A DNA stretch of 64,000 nt from Cranoglanis bouderius (lineage: Eukaryota; Chordata; Actinopteri; Siluriformes; Cranoglanididae), in the NCBI GenBank assembly GCA_023630585.1, contig CM042544.1:20756256-20820255 (forward strand), written 5' to 3'. Every line of letters starts with the position of its first letter. The stretch's first letter is position 1. Below the pieces are notes generated by a model that saw nothing but the letters and a program-made list of their open reading frames with translations, was not told the DNA's origin and made no database searches. Position numbers and translations under genes: made by a program. This document shows positions 28,533-42,180 of the stretch, one piece after another.

Positions 28533-31500
28533 TATAAGAAGGTCTAAGGTAGACATGCCACACACAAGCAGATAATAGACAAGCACAGGCTGAAGAGTTA
28601 AATGAAGTTAAACAAGGGAGCAGTGTAGACATGCCGCTTTCACAGTTCTTCTGGTCAGAGCCAGGGTGAGAACAGAAGGGCCGATGTCCGTTTATGTAAC
28701 CTCTGGCCTCTGAAAAGGGCAGTCAGTGCCTTCGTCAGTGCCTGGCGGCTGACAATGAAGTGTGAAGGCACGGAGATATGGCAGCATAGGGCAGCTTTTT
28801 TACTGATGGAGCCTCAGGATCCACAAAGTGCCACTTGGCTGTCTGGTTCCTGCCTGTTCACAGGTTGATAGCAGGATTTGGATGAATGATTTTTTTTTTT
28901 CTTTTCCATCAGCAAGATTTACAGTAAAATAAAATAAATGTTCTGGAGTGTCTGTGTGAACAAGGCTTATAGTAATAGAGATCATGCTCAGCACTAATGT
29001 GTAAACTCTTTGTGGGCTTTTATTTTGGCTTGGACAAAGCCAGAAACCTCAAATTAATATCGAACAAGAGAGACACAGAGCGAGAGCGAATGATACAGAA
29101 AGATTGAAAGAGGGAAAACAGATGGGAAAATAGAATTTCAGTATGTGTGCATGTGTGCGCCTAGGAGAAGGGAGCCTCTTATACTGTCTCAGCGGGGGCT
29201 TGGACCATGCTTCGGCCTAGTCTCGTCTGCCCAGCGGGGGCCTTTCCTGAATGAGCCGCCCAGAGGAGGGGCACCTGCCTGAGCTACAAATACAGAGCAG
29301 GGACAGGAGTGTGGACCAATGAGGGAGGGGGAAGGATAGGTGGTGAATGGAAAGACACTCAGGAAAAGGATTCAGTCTCTGAAATGCATAGGTAGCACAA
29401 AAGTACAGCTTGGAAATGAAAATATATGTGCCCTTTACGTCACCTTGTCATCTGTGGTCTACAAGCCGCTACCTCCGTCAAAACAAGAAATTTTGTGCAA
29501 ATACAGTCGCGGTGGTTATTGTTGGAGAGTAATATGGTACCAAGTCTTATGTCTACCAACATAAGCTGACAGCTTATAGATTTATCAACCTCCCCAGGAC
29601 AATATTTTCCTCTGTTTGGACCCAGTGGGTAAATACATGTGCCTGAACTTTATCACACACTCAATCTTTCAGACTAGCATTAAGGGAGAGAGAGAGAGTT
29701 TGTGTCGGGGGGGAGTGGCGGGTGTGTGTTTGTGTCAGATGTATAACTCTGCCATTGTTAAACTCCTGAAGATGGTATTAAATAGAGACCTTTTATCCTC
29801 CTTCCTGTTTAGATAAAGTATTATCTCGCAATCACAGCACTAGAGAAAATGAAATAGATTGGGTGGCACAGTTCATAAAAGCTGCTGATGAGCAGCAAAA
29901 GAAGCTGAGTTGTAATAAAGTGAGAGACCAGTTTGTTCCACAGAAAAGCGCTGAGCTCCGTGTGTATTACAGATCTGAGGCAGGTCTGGCATGGGAGGAT
30001 CCATGCTGACTTCACAGAGAACGAAGTAGGAACGCTAGCTAGCACGTTTCTCGCAGGTAAATGGAAACACATGCTAAAGGAAAGAAAGGACAAAGGGAAA
30101 CAGAGGTACAGCTTTGGACAAAAGCTTCTCAAGCACCATGTTCTGATTATGGGATGGCTATTTTTCTTTTTGAACAGACTTAACTCCACTGTGATTTTTA
30201 ATAGGGACTACAAAGGTTCTTTTTTCTTTGTATTTGTCTTGGATGCCCCTGTATGAAATATAATGTATGAAATCACAAAAGGCAGACAAATGTTATACAC
30301 TTTTGTTACACAAAGTGTTCATGCGCATAAGAGTTCTTCATCCAGCTCGACACCATGCTGCCATTCAAACATTTACAGACAAGACACAGCCTCTCTCACC
30401 CATATGTTACTCACATATGAACATCACATGCACGCCATAAATTAATTTAGTGCAGACATTTATTTACGCATAGTATCAACCAAGAATGTGTTCTTGAGTA
30501 TGAGTTTTTGTTATACGAGACCTGACTTAATTTGCTTCACATTCATACTTATATTGAACCCAAATAGCAAAATAACTTAATTGTATTTGGCTAGAAGTCA
30601 GAGAAGGGGAATTTATATACGCTATGTCATTTTATACAACATACACAGAGATTTGAAGAAAATGCCATTTCAAAACAAATGCAAACTCAGTTAAGATCAT
30701 ACTATTCAATTCCTGCTCATTTGAACAAAGAAAGCACATTCCTATCATAACATCTCAATCAACTCTCAATAAAACAACCTTATACTTATTTCCGAGTTTA
30801 TGACCTTTCTTGTTTCTCCTTTGTATTGAATGTAATGAATGAATATTTATTCTATGCAGCATTTTATCACTGATCTCAAATACTCAGGATAGGAGACATT
30901 TTACTGCCGAAACACTTTGGGGACAGAACCATGAACCACTTCACAGACTTCAGTATAAAAGGGGTATTTTTATTCATCAACATATATTATTGCCACAAAT
31001 GCATGTATATGAATGTTTGTGACTATGCTTTGTGCAAAGCAATGCAGGGAAAAAAAAAACAGATGCAAAAAAAATTGCAGTTTGCTGTAGAAGGCAAACA
31101 AAGTCTGAAGCTTTCAAGAGTCATAGAAGACAGAGTCTGAATGCAAAGAATACCATTTAATACCTTCTAGGAAACATCTTATATTATAGAATGCAGTAGG
31201 CTGTAGTTTTCCAAATATTTAAATTAGAGCCAAGCATTCAGTAGAACAAGATTTTTTTTGCTGGGAAGCAGTACCAGTGTTGTCAAATTTGTATCATTGC
31301 TGTTTTACTAATGGAAAAAAAAAATGTGTATAAGCCAGTAAAATAAAAGGTCTAAAAATTAGTAGATAGATTTATCCACTGAATGACAAACAGAATAAAT
31401 GGCACCTGACATATTAACGTACAAAGATAAAACACTGCAGTACGAGAACTAAACAGCTTTTTGTAAGCTGATACACATTTACAAATCCTAAAAGAATGGA

Positions 31501-32010
31501 CAAGAAATATATTTATCCTCTTCAAAGAGCAAATTCCAATGGGAATTGTTCTTTAGCTTTGAGCCTAATTTAAATATATGGCCTTTCCCTTCATTATGGC
31601 TAATAAACCAATTTGGTTTTAAAATGCTTCACACCTGTAGTGAAAATTCCCTTTGGGCAAGTTACAAATCATGTCAAAACTTGTGTCGTCCCTTTTATGT
31701 CGTGCCTTTGGTGTCTCCTCAAACAGATGTTTTGCACACTTCTGTTCACCAGAGTGTGATAAATAGATGTTTGCTAATTGAGGGTCTGACGCTTCACTAT
31801 AAGCTTTGCTTTTAAAAAGCACAAGAGCCTCATATTAGCAGATTATTACACATCGCCTTTTAGTAGAGAAAATGTTTATCATTAGGCAAATCCTAAACCC
31901 AATGACCATAATGGGTGAATAGTTACTTAATATATTTGACTGCAGCAATAATGCTGCAACTGAAATACACAAGTACCAGAATAATATATAATCCTATTAA
32001 TTTAAAAAGA
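28533..32010. other. 3.5 kb non-coding stretch
   Basis: No gene recognised on either strand. Positions 29150-29340 are GC-richer (AGCGGGGGCTTGGACCATGC) and of ordinary complexity, so a regulatory island is possible. Frames of 100-122 codons at 29821-30256 overlap on opposite strands and show no domain. Confidence 0.4.
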
Positions 32011-32150
32011 TGTGTGTAATATGCCCTGCAAAGGACTGGCGTTCCATCCAGGGTATATTCCAGTCTTGCGTCTAGTGTTCCCGGGATAGGCCCTGGATCC
32101 AACACGACTCTGACCAGAATAAATTGGTTATGTTTACTGAATATGAATCA
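32011..32150 (+). mobile_element. SINE 3'-end fragment, forward orientation
   Basis: TGCCCTGCAAAGGACTGGCG, TTCCATCCAGGGTATATTCC and the GATAGGCCCTGGATCC block form the distal half of a common fish SINE. It lies about 95 bases past the 3' end of the receptor gene. Confidence 0.65.
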
Positions 32151-32244
32151 GTGAATGATGCACTGTATGTCATACTGACAAAAGTCAGAACTGACTAAAG
32201 AGTTGTGAAAAGTGCACTTATATATGGGCAGGTAAAAAGTGCTT

Positions 32245-33402
32245 TCACTGGTGAACAGCGCTTCCCTTTGGGAAGGATGGAGCAGTTGTGCTTGTTGTCT
32301 GCCTGCTGGTCCGGTGCCGCTTTCCTGTCAGTAATGTGTAAAAAAATGGATTTACACACGAGTTCCCGTATGTTAGTCCTGTTAGGATCCGGTTAACAGT
32401 GACCTGTGTGCCTACTGGTACCACACGAAGAACGTCTGGGCGATAGAGTGGTAGCAACTGCCAAATCCAGAATGGAAGGAAACAGGCCCAGAATGTAAGC
32501 ACAATTCCCAGGATGAGAAGCAGGACTTTGGGCCTTGGAGCACGGGGTGGGTTGGCACTACATCCACCAGCCCAAGCCAACTGTGTCTGTGAAACCCAGT
32601 AGTGACGCCCCAAGGCTGCATACAGACCCCCGATGGCCAGACCTGGTCCTAGGATACTGGTGCAGAATAGTACACTGAGGTAAGCTTTGGAGCTCTGCTC
32701 ATCCCATGCTGGAACACATAGTTTGCCCTCCTGGTTTTCTCCATCCTCCAGGTGCAGAGTGATCATCATGGGTAGGCTGAGTGCCACAGCAAGGCCCCAT
32801 GCCAGAACCACACGCCGCAGGCCTGAAGTAGGAGCTGAAGAGGCAGCAAGTGGGTCTGCCACAGCACGGTATCGGTCCAGACTCATTGCAGTCAGTGTGA
32901 AGATGCTGGCGTGCATGGTGAGCAGGTCCAGGCTGAGCAGGAGGCGGCAGCCGAGTTCACCAAAGGCCCAATCGGATGCCAGGCTGTCATAGACGATAAA
33001 GGGTGCTGTGGAAAGGTAAAGCAGATCTGCCAAAGCCAGACTCAGAACCTGTAGATGAAGTGAAGAAGAAGAGAAGGAAGACGAGGTGGGGGAGGAATTA
33101 GAAGAGTGAGACGGGGAAAAGGTTCTAAGGCAAGCAGGAGTCAAACAGCAGCTTGGTGCCATACTGCGTCTCCTTCTGAGGCCCCTGCGGCGCTGAATGA
33201 GAAGCCCCAGAGTGTAGAGGTTTCCCAGAATGCCCAGAAGGGAAAGGAGTGATAGAAAGAAACAAAAAAGAGCTGTGGATGCTACACTTGGGGATGGATA
33301 AACTGAGGGAGAAGGGGAAGGTGTGGACAGGTTAGAGAGGAAAGAAAAGGTGTACGATGGAGCTGAGGAAGAGAAGAGGGAGACCGAGCCTGGGTCTTCC
33401 AT
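32245..33402 (-). CDS. uts2r: Urotensin II receptor (class A GPCR), single exon
   Basis: Encodes a 385-residue rhodopsin-class receptor, expected at the plasma membrane and coupling to Gq/calcium in response to urotensin II or its related peptide. Landmarks: sequon N24; TM1 about 43-69 with N61 (1.50); TM2 with LALADLLYL (D126, 2.50); C152 and C229 for the TM3-loop 2 disulfide; D159 in LLSLDLLTMHASIFTLT, the conserved peptide-binding aspartate; DRY at 176-178; TM5 about 241-265; TM6 with FWACFLPFWIWQLL (304-317); TM7 with TYGNSCVNPFFYTLLT (344-359), containing NPxxY. The LDLLTMHASIFTLT and TYGNSC blocks single out urotensin receptors from their somatostatin relatives. The ATG has G at +4. Oddity: N61 to D126 is 65 residues against 28 in the human receptor, owing to a serine-rich insertion in intracellular loop 1 (about residues 80-113). 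Fish have several uts2r subtypes; I cannot assign which one. Confidence 0.92.
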   Translation of the reverse strand: MEDPGSVSLFSSSAPSYTFSFLSNLSTPSPSPSVYPSPSVASTALFCFFLSLLSLLGILGNLYTLGLLIQRRRGLRRRRSMAPSCCLTPACLRTFSPSHSSNSSPTSSSFSSSSLHLQVLSLALADLLYLSTAPFIVYDSLASDWAFGELGCRLLLSLDLLTMHASIFTLTAMSLDRYRAVADPLAASSAPTSGLRRVVLAWGLAVALSLPMMITLHLEDGENQEGKLCVPAWDEQSSKAYLSVLFCTSILGPGLAIGGLYAALGRHYWVSQTQLAWAGGCSANPPRAPRPKVLLLILGIVLTFWACFLPFWIWQLLPLYRPDVLRVVPVGTQVTVNRILTGLTYGNSCVNPFFYTLLTGKRHRTSRQTTSTTAPSFPKGSAVHQ

Positions 33403-34485
33403 TTGGCTTGGAAAGAAGAAGCTTCACTGAACACCTTGATTCAAGCACAATTAGTAAATGTTATTGTGAAATGATAAAGAGCTTCGTGTTTGTTATAGGG
33501 TCAGAATATTAGAAGGAGTAATGTAAGTACTGTATTAGAGAAACGGGAAGAGGACTGAGAGGAAAAAAGGGAAGGAGGAAAGAGAAAAACCAGAGTAAGA
33601 GGAGTTCATGGGTGATTTTATGTACATCAATTTACTAACAAAAAATATGGAGATAATTTAAACTTTATAGGCCTAGTAGAATTCACGGTTATGTCAAATC
33701 CATAAAAAAAAAATTTTTTTAAACAATTGGAGGTTGTAAGACCGTGTCACTGCAGTCACAAATTTACAGCTTGTGCTGTAATATGTTTAATATGATTGAT
33801 ATGTATTGTGTTCTGCGTAAATGCACCATTTGCTTATTTTTATTTTCATGTTTCATATCTATTTTTATAGGTCTATTTATTTGCGTACAAATGCGCCAGA
33901 TCGGTCCACGTTTGCATTACGCGCTCAGCCGGCGTTAAACAGCTTCATGCGTCCTGTTAGTGAGAATTAAAATAAGTTCATTATAATTGATTATGTCAAC
34001 TTCACAATTCCGTAACAAACTGATCCACCCCGACTAAACCAAAAAAACGGAAATGAGCGCGCAAATTGAAGCCTTGCGCAACCAATTTACGCCTTTTCTT
34101 GAAATGTAACCTACTGTATATTCATTCTCCTACACATTTATAGGCTGTTTTAACTAATCTAGTTATTTCAGTGTCTAAAATGAGTGTATGTTTATAGTTA
34201 ACGCAATTAAATTTTCGGTAAATCGTCGTTGGTTTACTGATTAAATTAGTGAAATCTTCTGCATTTTCAGCTTTCATATTCCTCAGCGGTCGGACATGTG
34301 AGGTCTGTTCTTCACCGCTGAGTGTGTAACAGTAGCTGTGAGGAAATTAAAGCCGTGCGGGAGTGCGCATTTAAACAGAAGGAATTTCTGGGCCACATAG
34401 TGACTCTCCATACGCGTCTCCATAAGGGTTCGGCAAGCTACCGGAGGAAAAGCAACCGATACGCATCACACTGCGTGCGTGCGCC

Positions 34486-34486
<1 letters not shown>

Positions 34487-34520
<34 letters not shown>
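34487..34520. repeat. (CA)n microsatellite
   Basis: About 17 CA units at the edge of a GC-richer patch. Confidence 0.95.
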
Positions 34521-34521
<1 letters not shown>

Positions 34522-34937
34522 TTCAATCAGGCCCGTATTTTATAGTTCTAATCTCTAAGTGGGGTGGAGTTATACGCAGGCAAATTAGTTCCCAGTGAAG
34601 TGTTCATTTAACGGTGAAGTATTCTTTAAGAGCAAGAACAGAAAGCTATATTAATAAGGGGTTGTTTTTTTTTTTTTTTGGTTACATTTTCGAGATAAAT
34701 GTGAGGAACCATTTAACTGAGGCGATTATATTGAGGTATTATGCGAAAATGTAATTATTACATAGGTTATTATTTTTACTCCTAGCAATAAGTACCACTG
34801 TTCATTATGTTGGATTGACAAAGCCAACATGCTGTTCTGCTTTATTTAGAGTTGCTCTTCTTAATTTCATTCTCTGATGAAGCTTAAGACCGGTATACTG
34901 CGAAATGTAACCGTTAATTAAAACAAATGTAAAAACA

Positions 34938-34967
34938 AATAAATAAATAAATAAATAAATAAATAAA
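34938..34967. repeat. (AAAT)n microsatellite
   Basis: About seven AAAT units. Confidence 0.9.
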
Positions 34968-35465
34968 ATTAAAAATCATTTGTAAAAACTGATCATTCGT
35001 TGTTTTGCTGTTTTGTTTAACAATTTTAACAGTACTGGAATTTAATTGAAAATTACCCAAATCCATTAGCAAATTCCATCAACATTGCTAATGATTAAGA
35101 ACTATTATAGGCTTTATTAAAAACAACCCAGTGACATGAGGGACTACATTAGCATGTGCTTACCTGATGATATAAATTCAACAACATTTTACTGGTTTAT
35201 TTTGTATAGTATCAAGACAAAACTTCTAAAACTATTAAAGTAATTCATTAAGCATGCCAGTGTAAACTGTGTTTACCTCCGGCTGCAGAGCTCAGATGGT
35301 CATGTTCCACTCAGTGTGTACTGGCCTGTCCAAAACCGCAGCACGACAGAGAGGCTTCTCAAAATTTCCTTGGTGGCTTTCCATTAAAAAAAAACCACAC
35401 AACGTGTCCGTTGTAGATAAAAATCCCTTTGTATACGTTTTTATTTATATTTTATGTTCTTCAAG

Positions 35466-35614
35466 GACAGGACAAGCAGTACTTTGAGCTGCTGAGGAAA
35501 GCTGCTCATACACCTTGCTCACCTCGTGCCTCCTCTTCTGACTCTTCTGATAAGTGCGGCCAGAGAGGCGGGGCCAATATGGAAATGGGGAGGAGCCTAA
35601 CGAACAGAATGTAA
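35466..35614 (+). other. Candidate coding exon of unknown gene
   Basis: A GC-richer island in AT-rich DNA is preceded by TTTATATTTTATGTTCTTCAAG, a plausible acceptor with a weak pyrimidine tract (AG at 35464-35465). The open frame reads QDKQYFELLRKAAHTP, then CSPRASSSDSSDKC, and ends ...RSLTNRM at a TAA (35612-35614). It looks like protein text, but I do not recognise it, and no partner exon is evident upstream or downstream. It could equally be a conserved non-coding element. Confidence 0.25.
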
Positions 35615-37569
35615 TTAATCAATTAATTACAAATGATTTGGCACTTCCGGTCATTTCAGTTTGTTTAGATTTTGTCTCAAACGTGCAGGTTTAATACTTT
35701 GAAGAACTAAAAAATGTTATATACAGTTAAATCAGACTGCTTGGAGCAACTCTGTTAACAATTTATTAATATTATTTCAATAATTTAAATTTAAAAAAAT
35801 AAATAAAAAAAAATAAAATACACAAAACGCATTGGTGTGACCGTACTGCATTTTTGTAAATGTCTACAAGCAAAATGTATATGCGCTATTCATTTAGACG
35901 AGTTGGCTTCTATGCACCCAAAAAATATTTATGACACACATGAAACGGCATGCCTACTTAAGCATTAAATTATATGATTAACCCAGTATGAATAGTAACA
36001 CATTTAAAATCCATTAGCCCACTAGAGACCAGATTCAGCCCCTATTATGGTTAATCACGCTTGAAAAATGCTGGATAACATTCCGATATTTACTACCATC
36101 CAAACCACAGCTCAAAACCATTCAAACCATATGAAATATTGTATTGCACCCTTAAGACTATAGGAATACATTGCCATTAATGGAAAGAAAATGTTTGAAA
36201 AATGTCTTCATCCCCATAGTCATGCAGATGATCTGTATCATATTTATTTCCAACCAAATTTTGGGAACACATATTATTGAAGTGGAGATGGGAGCTTTAG
36301 ATACAGTGTAGCAGGAAATATAGACAGTACAATAGAAGGCTGTGGGATCTCTGCTGTACAGGAAAAAGCACTTTTAAAACTTAAATGGTAAATTAATCTC
36401 TAATGCATTTGAGATATTAAATGTAATTACAGAAGTGACTGCTTTTAACTGAAACTGAGAAGCTACTGTTGGCTTTACAAATAAACACCCAAAGCTACTT
36501 TGGATAGGGTACACACGTGCCCAATAATTACTAAAGATGTATCTTTGCATTCTATTTTTTTTTTTTAAATTTTTAATATGTACTCTTAATATGCCTTCAT
36601 TGTATTCTTAAAACGCAATAATAGCAAATAAATGTATCACGAGCAGGTCAGTCCACACATGCTCTTTCCTGTAAAATGAGAATGACTCATAGGATGAAGG
36701 CAGTCCAGTGGAAAGGAACATGTGTCTAAGCCACTGACCAGAGTGGGAGAGAAAGAGAAAGAGTTATAGCTTTGTCTTCTTGTGAGCTACTGACACCAAC
36801 TTCAGATTCACTCCTCATGCCAACACACACATACACACACAGGCCACAGAACTGCATGCATTTCATAGCCAACACACACATATCTGCACATCCAGCATAC
36901 TTTAGAGCCAACACACACATCACCAACACTCTTCTACTTCACACCAGCACTCAACACCAACATTGGCAACCCTCAAAGACATCTAATCCCATGGAGGGAA
37001 AAGAGTGTGTGTTAGTGTGGCTTCAGGAGCTTAGCTCTCAGTCTCTGGCTCACACTAAAAAAAAATGGAAGAAGAGATATTATTCCTTCCTGGCAGAAAA
37101 ATCAGTCTCAGATTTTTATCACGTCATATGCTAATGTCATGAGAACCAAGGTGCAAATATCCAGTTTAAGATGAAAGCTGAATACACTATGTAGTCTTTT
37201 TAAATCTAAGCATCATTATGCGAGTCTTATATTTAAGGTTCATTATTTATGGTTATGTTTTCAGTTATAAGGCTGTATCGTTTTGTAAATTACAGGCATT
37301 TGGCAGATGCCCTTATCCAGAGCAACTAAATAAATCTGAATATGATTTCAACAATGGCGGCTTGTCTAATGGACACATTGCATGTTCACTCAGGACTCCT
37401 GACATAGGTTTGTGTGTTCAAGGTGTCCAAGGCATGTGCTGTGTGTTTGCACACACAAGATTGACATAGACAGGCACCAAGGCTGAGACAAGAGGGAGGG
37501 GAACATAGTTCTCCCTGCAGGGTGTGTGGAATTTCAACAAATACCTGGCACCGGCCTGCCAAAATAGGC

Positions 37570-37571
<2 letters not shown>
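35615..37571. other. Non-coding stretch, nothing recognised
   Basis: AT-rich; CACACA-containing text at 36820-36960 explains the 120-codon frame 36772-37134. Confidence 0.5.
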
Positions 37572-37647
<76 letters not shown>

Positions 37648-37650
37648 GAG
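37572..37650. repeat. (GA)n microsatellite
   Basis: About 39 GA units with one GC interruption. Confidence 0.97.
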
Positions 37651-37845
37651 AATAAAATAAATGTGGAAATTTTTATATAGTTGATACAGCAATAAACAAG
37701 GGTGGATTATAGTTAGTAGACATTTCATATACTAAGAATACACGAGCATGTCAAAATGTGTGGGGTTTTGTTTTGGTTTTTTTGGTTTTTTTAAAGCAAA
37801 AAAGCCAGTTTACATCTATTTTTTGCATGAGCTGATATTTAAATA

Positions 37846-37976
<131 letters not shown>

Positions 37977-38694
37977 ATATGTCTCATATTAGATAATATT
38001 GTTTATTATTATATATCTCCTGATTTATGGATGACTATATCAGCTTCAGGTATTTAACAAGGTTTTTATATCTCTGTTATATTGAAAATAGCAGCAAACC
38101 ATGGAATATGATCACTATATTGCCTGTGACATGATCACTATATTGAGTGTGACATAAAGCCGCAGCTGGTTAAATGGTCACATGTCACATATCATGGTGT
38201 GGTGGCTTGTATTCTTGCATCTTAACATGGCCTGGTGTGTCTCTGTGTAGATCAAAGGGGTTAGAATTCCTGAGCACACACATTCATGCTGTCCAGACCC
38301 CCAGCTGGGCCAGTACTGTGTGTTTTAGAAGGAACCTGAATTATTACCTTATTGAAAGAATTACATGCCACAGCAAAAACATCAGTGGGCCCTTTAAATT
38401 TGCAAGTGCCCTTGTGCTTTGCCTACATTATGTTAATTAATTTTTTACGTGTTTGACTGTCCTCTGACAGATTTCCCACCTGTTTGACTACATCCGAATT
38501 GGAGATTTAATTAAATGGGCGGACATTTTTTGCACGTAACAAATGGTTTATTTCCCTTCTTGGCTGATTAATGGAGCATACAATGAATTATTGATCCACC
38601 ATGTCTGGCACTGATGCCTATATTCACTTTCTGCCAGAACTAATTTCCTGAACCCAAGTCCTATTCCACTGGGTTCAAGGCAAATCAGTCCTTT

Positions 38695-38697
<3 letters not shown>
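37977..38697. other. Non-coding stretch, nothing recognised
   Basis: No coding or repeat signal beyond the flanking microsatellites. Confidence 0.45.

Positions 38698-38785
<88 letters not shown>
38698..38785. repeat. (CT)n microsatellite
   Basis: About 43 CT units ending in GCTCGCTCGCTC. Confidence 0.97.
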
Positions 38786-38786
<1 letters not shown>

Positions 38787-39486
38787 CTCGCTCGCTCCCT
38801 GCTAGCATAAGCCTGGATAATGAGTGTGATGTAAAATTCCAGCTTGAACCCTTTAAATGCTATTAAATCACCACCATTCAAAGACATTAATAATTTACTA
38901 AATCAGTTAATAAAGTATTGAATGTGAATGTCTTGAATGTGATGATTCAGGCATGTAGTTTGCATGAACGCTAAGCTCGTACTTGTTACTACATTAGTCG
39001 TGTAGCCTCAGTGCAAAGCTGAAGGAGGAAACTTTAGACATCAAATATATCTAGGGGTTTTGACTACATGCTTTAATTTTATTTTATTATTTACATTATT
39101 TCGAAATCTGAAAATTATTTATCCCTTTAGTCTCTTGGTCTTGGGCACAGTCTGCACAAACTACTCTGACTGTGACTTTGGCCCTTGAGGACTGGTCTAA
39201 TCAGTTCACTCTAGAAGAGGAGCTAGTATTTAAACCACCACAGTACAGGTCAGGCAGCATGTCATAATAATCTTAAAATATTTTTAAGAGTTTGAATTAA
39301 TGTAAGCATTGCATGACTTGAAGACATATTTTTGAGTAGATGTTCTGATTTTGTATCTGTTTCCTGGGACCATAATTAGTATAAACAAGCATAAACAAGG
39401 AAAGGATGGCATTCCTGTGCTACAAACATCAACCCAAACATTATAATGCAACTCACATAATATGGCCAGAGATTTAAAAATAACTA
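38786..39486. other. Non-coding stretch, nothing recognised
   Basis: AT-rich DNA without recognisable features. Confidence 0.45.
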
Positions 39487-40315
39487 CAATGCCTTCCAGA
39501 ATTACTGGCACCCTTCATAAAAACGTTTGTATAAATTGAACATTACAATCAGTAACAGTATTTAACAATCAATGACCGTATTTAACAATAAAGACACCTT
39601 TACAAATCGTCTGTAAAAATGATATTATCTTCACATATAATTTTTTTTGGAACTCTCAGTTCCTGAGAACTTTAGCATTTGACCATGTCTTGTTTTCCTG
39701 GGGCATAAATATGAGGTCTCTTTGCCATTCATTTACTACATGCGATAACGAAAATACATGAGCACTTAAAAATAGCAGTAAGCATCATCAGGGCAATAAT
39801 AAAGGTCTAGACAGTGAAATGGATCCATGCTCACACTGTACCCCTGCACTGTGTGGAGGATGGTGATGGAAGGAAGATCACAGAATTGTACAGTTTAGTG
39901 AATTTTTGTGGTTGTCAAGCTTCAAAATCATTTGAAGTGTTGCAGGCAAGAACAGGAAAGAGAGCAACTGAGGAAATGCAGCACCTGAACTACACCAAAC
40001 ATCACTGAAACTTGAATTATGTGTTGTGGTCAGATGACCAAAATTGAACTCTTTGGCCATAAATATACACATCAGCATAATTCCATGATAAATGGGCTTT
40101 GTACAATGTAAAGCAGCTAATGTAAAAATATGGTTTGGGGCTGTTTTGTGGCTGGTTGTCCGGGAGCTCTTAGGAAGACTGATGTCATCAGGAATTCTGC
40201 TAAGTACCAGGATATTTCAGCCCAAAACAGACTAATTGTAAAAGAAACATGAAATTTATGTCAGGGTTTTGCCATATTTCAGAAGAGAGTGCCCACATCC
40301 ACAAATATAAGAATA
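39487..40315 (+). mobile_element. Tc1-like transposon, strongly degenerate
   Basis: TA at 39485-39486 precedes CAATGCCTTCCAGAATTACT and GGCACCC, the left end of a 'CAGTGCC...GGCACCCTT' Tc1 family. GGCATAAATATGAGGT (39701-39716) and CATCATCAGGGCAATAATAA (39784-39803) match its leader and helix-turn-helix coding region; GTGTTGTGGTCAGATGACCA at 40022-40041 is the site of the first catalytic aspartate (WSDD/E), and GGTTTGGGGCTGTTTTGTGG follows. The right end was not found. Confidence 0.65.
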
Positions 40316-41143
<828 letters not shown>

Positions 41144-41144
<1 letters not shown>

Positions 41145-42180
41145 GTGGTTGTGTGAGAATGAGTTTTCGCATGAGAATCAATGCATTTTCTTTAAATATT
41201 TATGTGAGTAAAACACTGCACGAATTGGGATGCAGACTTGTAAGTGTGTATCCATTACATAAAAAAAAAAAAAAATCAGACTCAGCCATCTAATCTCAGA
41301 AGAACAGATGCCTTTTAACACTACATGGGGTTAAGAAAGGATTCTAAATTCTCAGGCCTCCATCCAAGACAGAACATTGCTTACAAATGGAACAATTTCA
41401 GCATCATTGCTGCTCTCCCTAGGAGTGAGCATCCTACACAGATCAGTGCAAGGATAATCTGAAGAACATCAGTTCCAGCCCTAACCTCACACACCTTATC
41501 CAGCTGATCTTGGATTTCATGTGGACATTATATACAGTTGTGCTGGACAAGGTTTGAACCCCACTGCACACTATGCTGAGCGCTTAGAAAATGCAGGCAT
41601 CTTTTGCACTCGATAAAATCTGTGTTCATGTGTCAATCATATGAAAAATACTGAACAGGAGCGGTGTTCATGGGAGCGTGCCAGAGAGGAAATCTCTGCC
41701 CTCAAAAAAAATTCTCTGTTTGCTTAGGTTTGCTAAACACTACCTGGTGTGATCCTACTTTGCTGCCTCAGGGCCTGGACAGATGCAGTGAGCACCAATG
41801 AATTCCATGTTGTATCAGCAGATTCTACAATCAATATCAGGGTGTCTATCTGCATGCTAAAACTCGATAAAAAGAGGGTGGGTCATGCAAAATAACAATA
41901 AATGTGCAATGAGTGATATGCTGAAATGGAGAGTTTTATTTTAACGCAATATTTTTTCAAACCCATTAACATCCCTCTTACAATACGTACATATCTTTCC
42001 TATTGGTTTCATTATAATTACTAATTTGTTTGTAGTAATTCCAGAAGTTTGGAAGTGGAGTCAGGTTTTTATTTTTCCTATTTTTCCCTAAAATGTTTCT
42101 GATTGTTTTCACTTAATTTTTATGTTATAATTTTACATTAAAGGTGGAAAAACTGCATAAATTCTGTTAGGAGCACTTTC
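41144..42180. other. Non-coding stretch, nothing named
   Basis: Positions 41280-41600 have the complexity of an old repeat, but I cannot place it. Confidence 0.35.

Larger units (their letters stand above)
33403..35465. other. Upstream region of uts2r (minus strand), no further gene
   Basis: AT-rich with a GC-richer, CpG-containing patch at 34260-34490 (GTGCGTGCGCCCGCAC) that could hold the receptor promoter or a 5' noncoding exon. I see no clear TATA box. Microsatellites lie at 34487-34520 and 34938-34966. Confidence 0.35.

Noticed and set aside
29821..30256. Opposing frames of 122 and 107 codons that could be exons
   Set aside because: No domain, no convincing splice pair, and the two frames shadow each other.
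33061..33192. Hidden intron in uts2r
   Set aside because: An acceptor-like CTACAG exists, but no GT donor in the same phase was found nearby, so the continuous frame is kept as the call.
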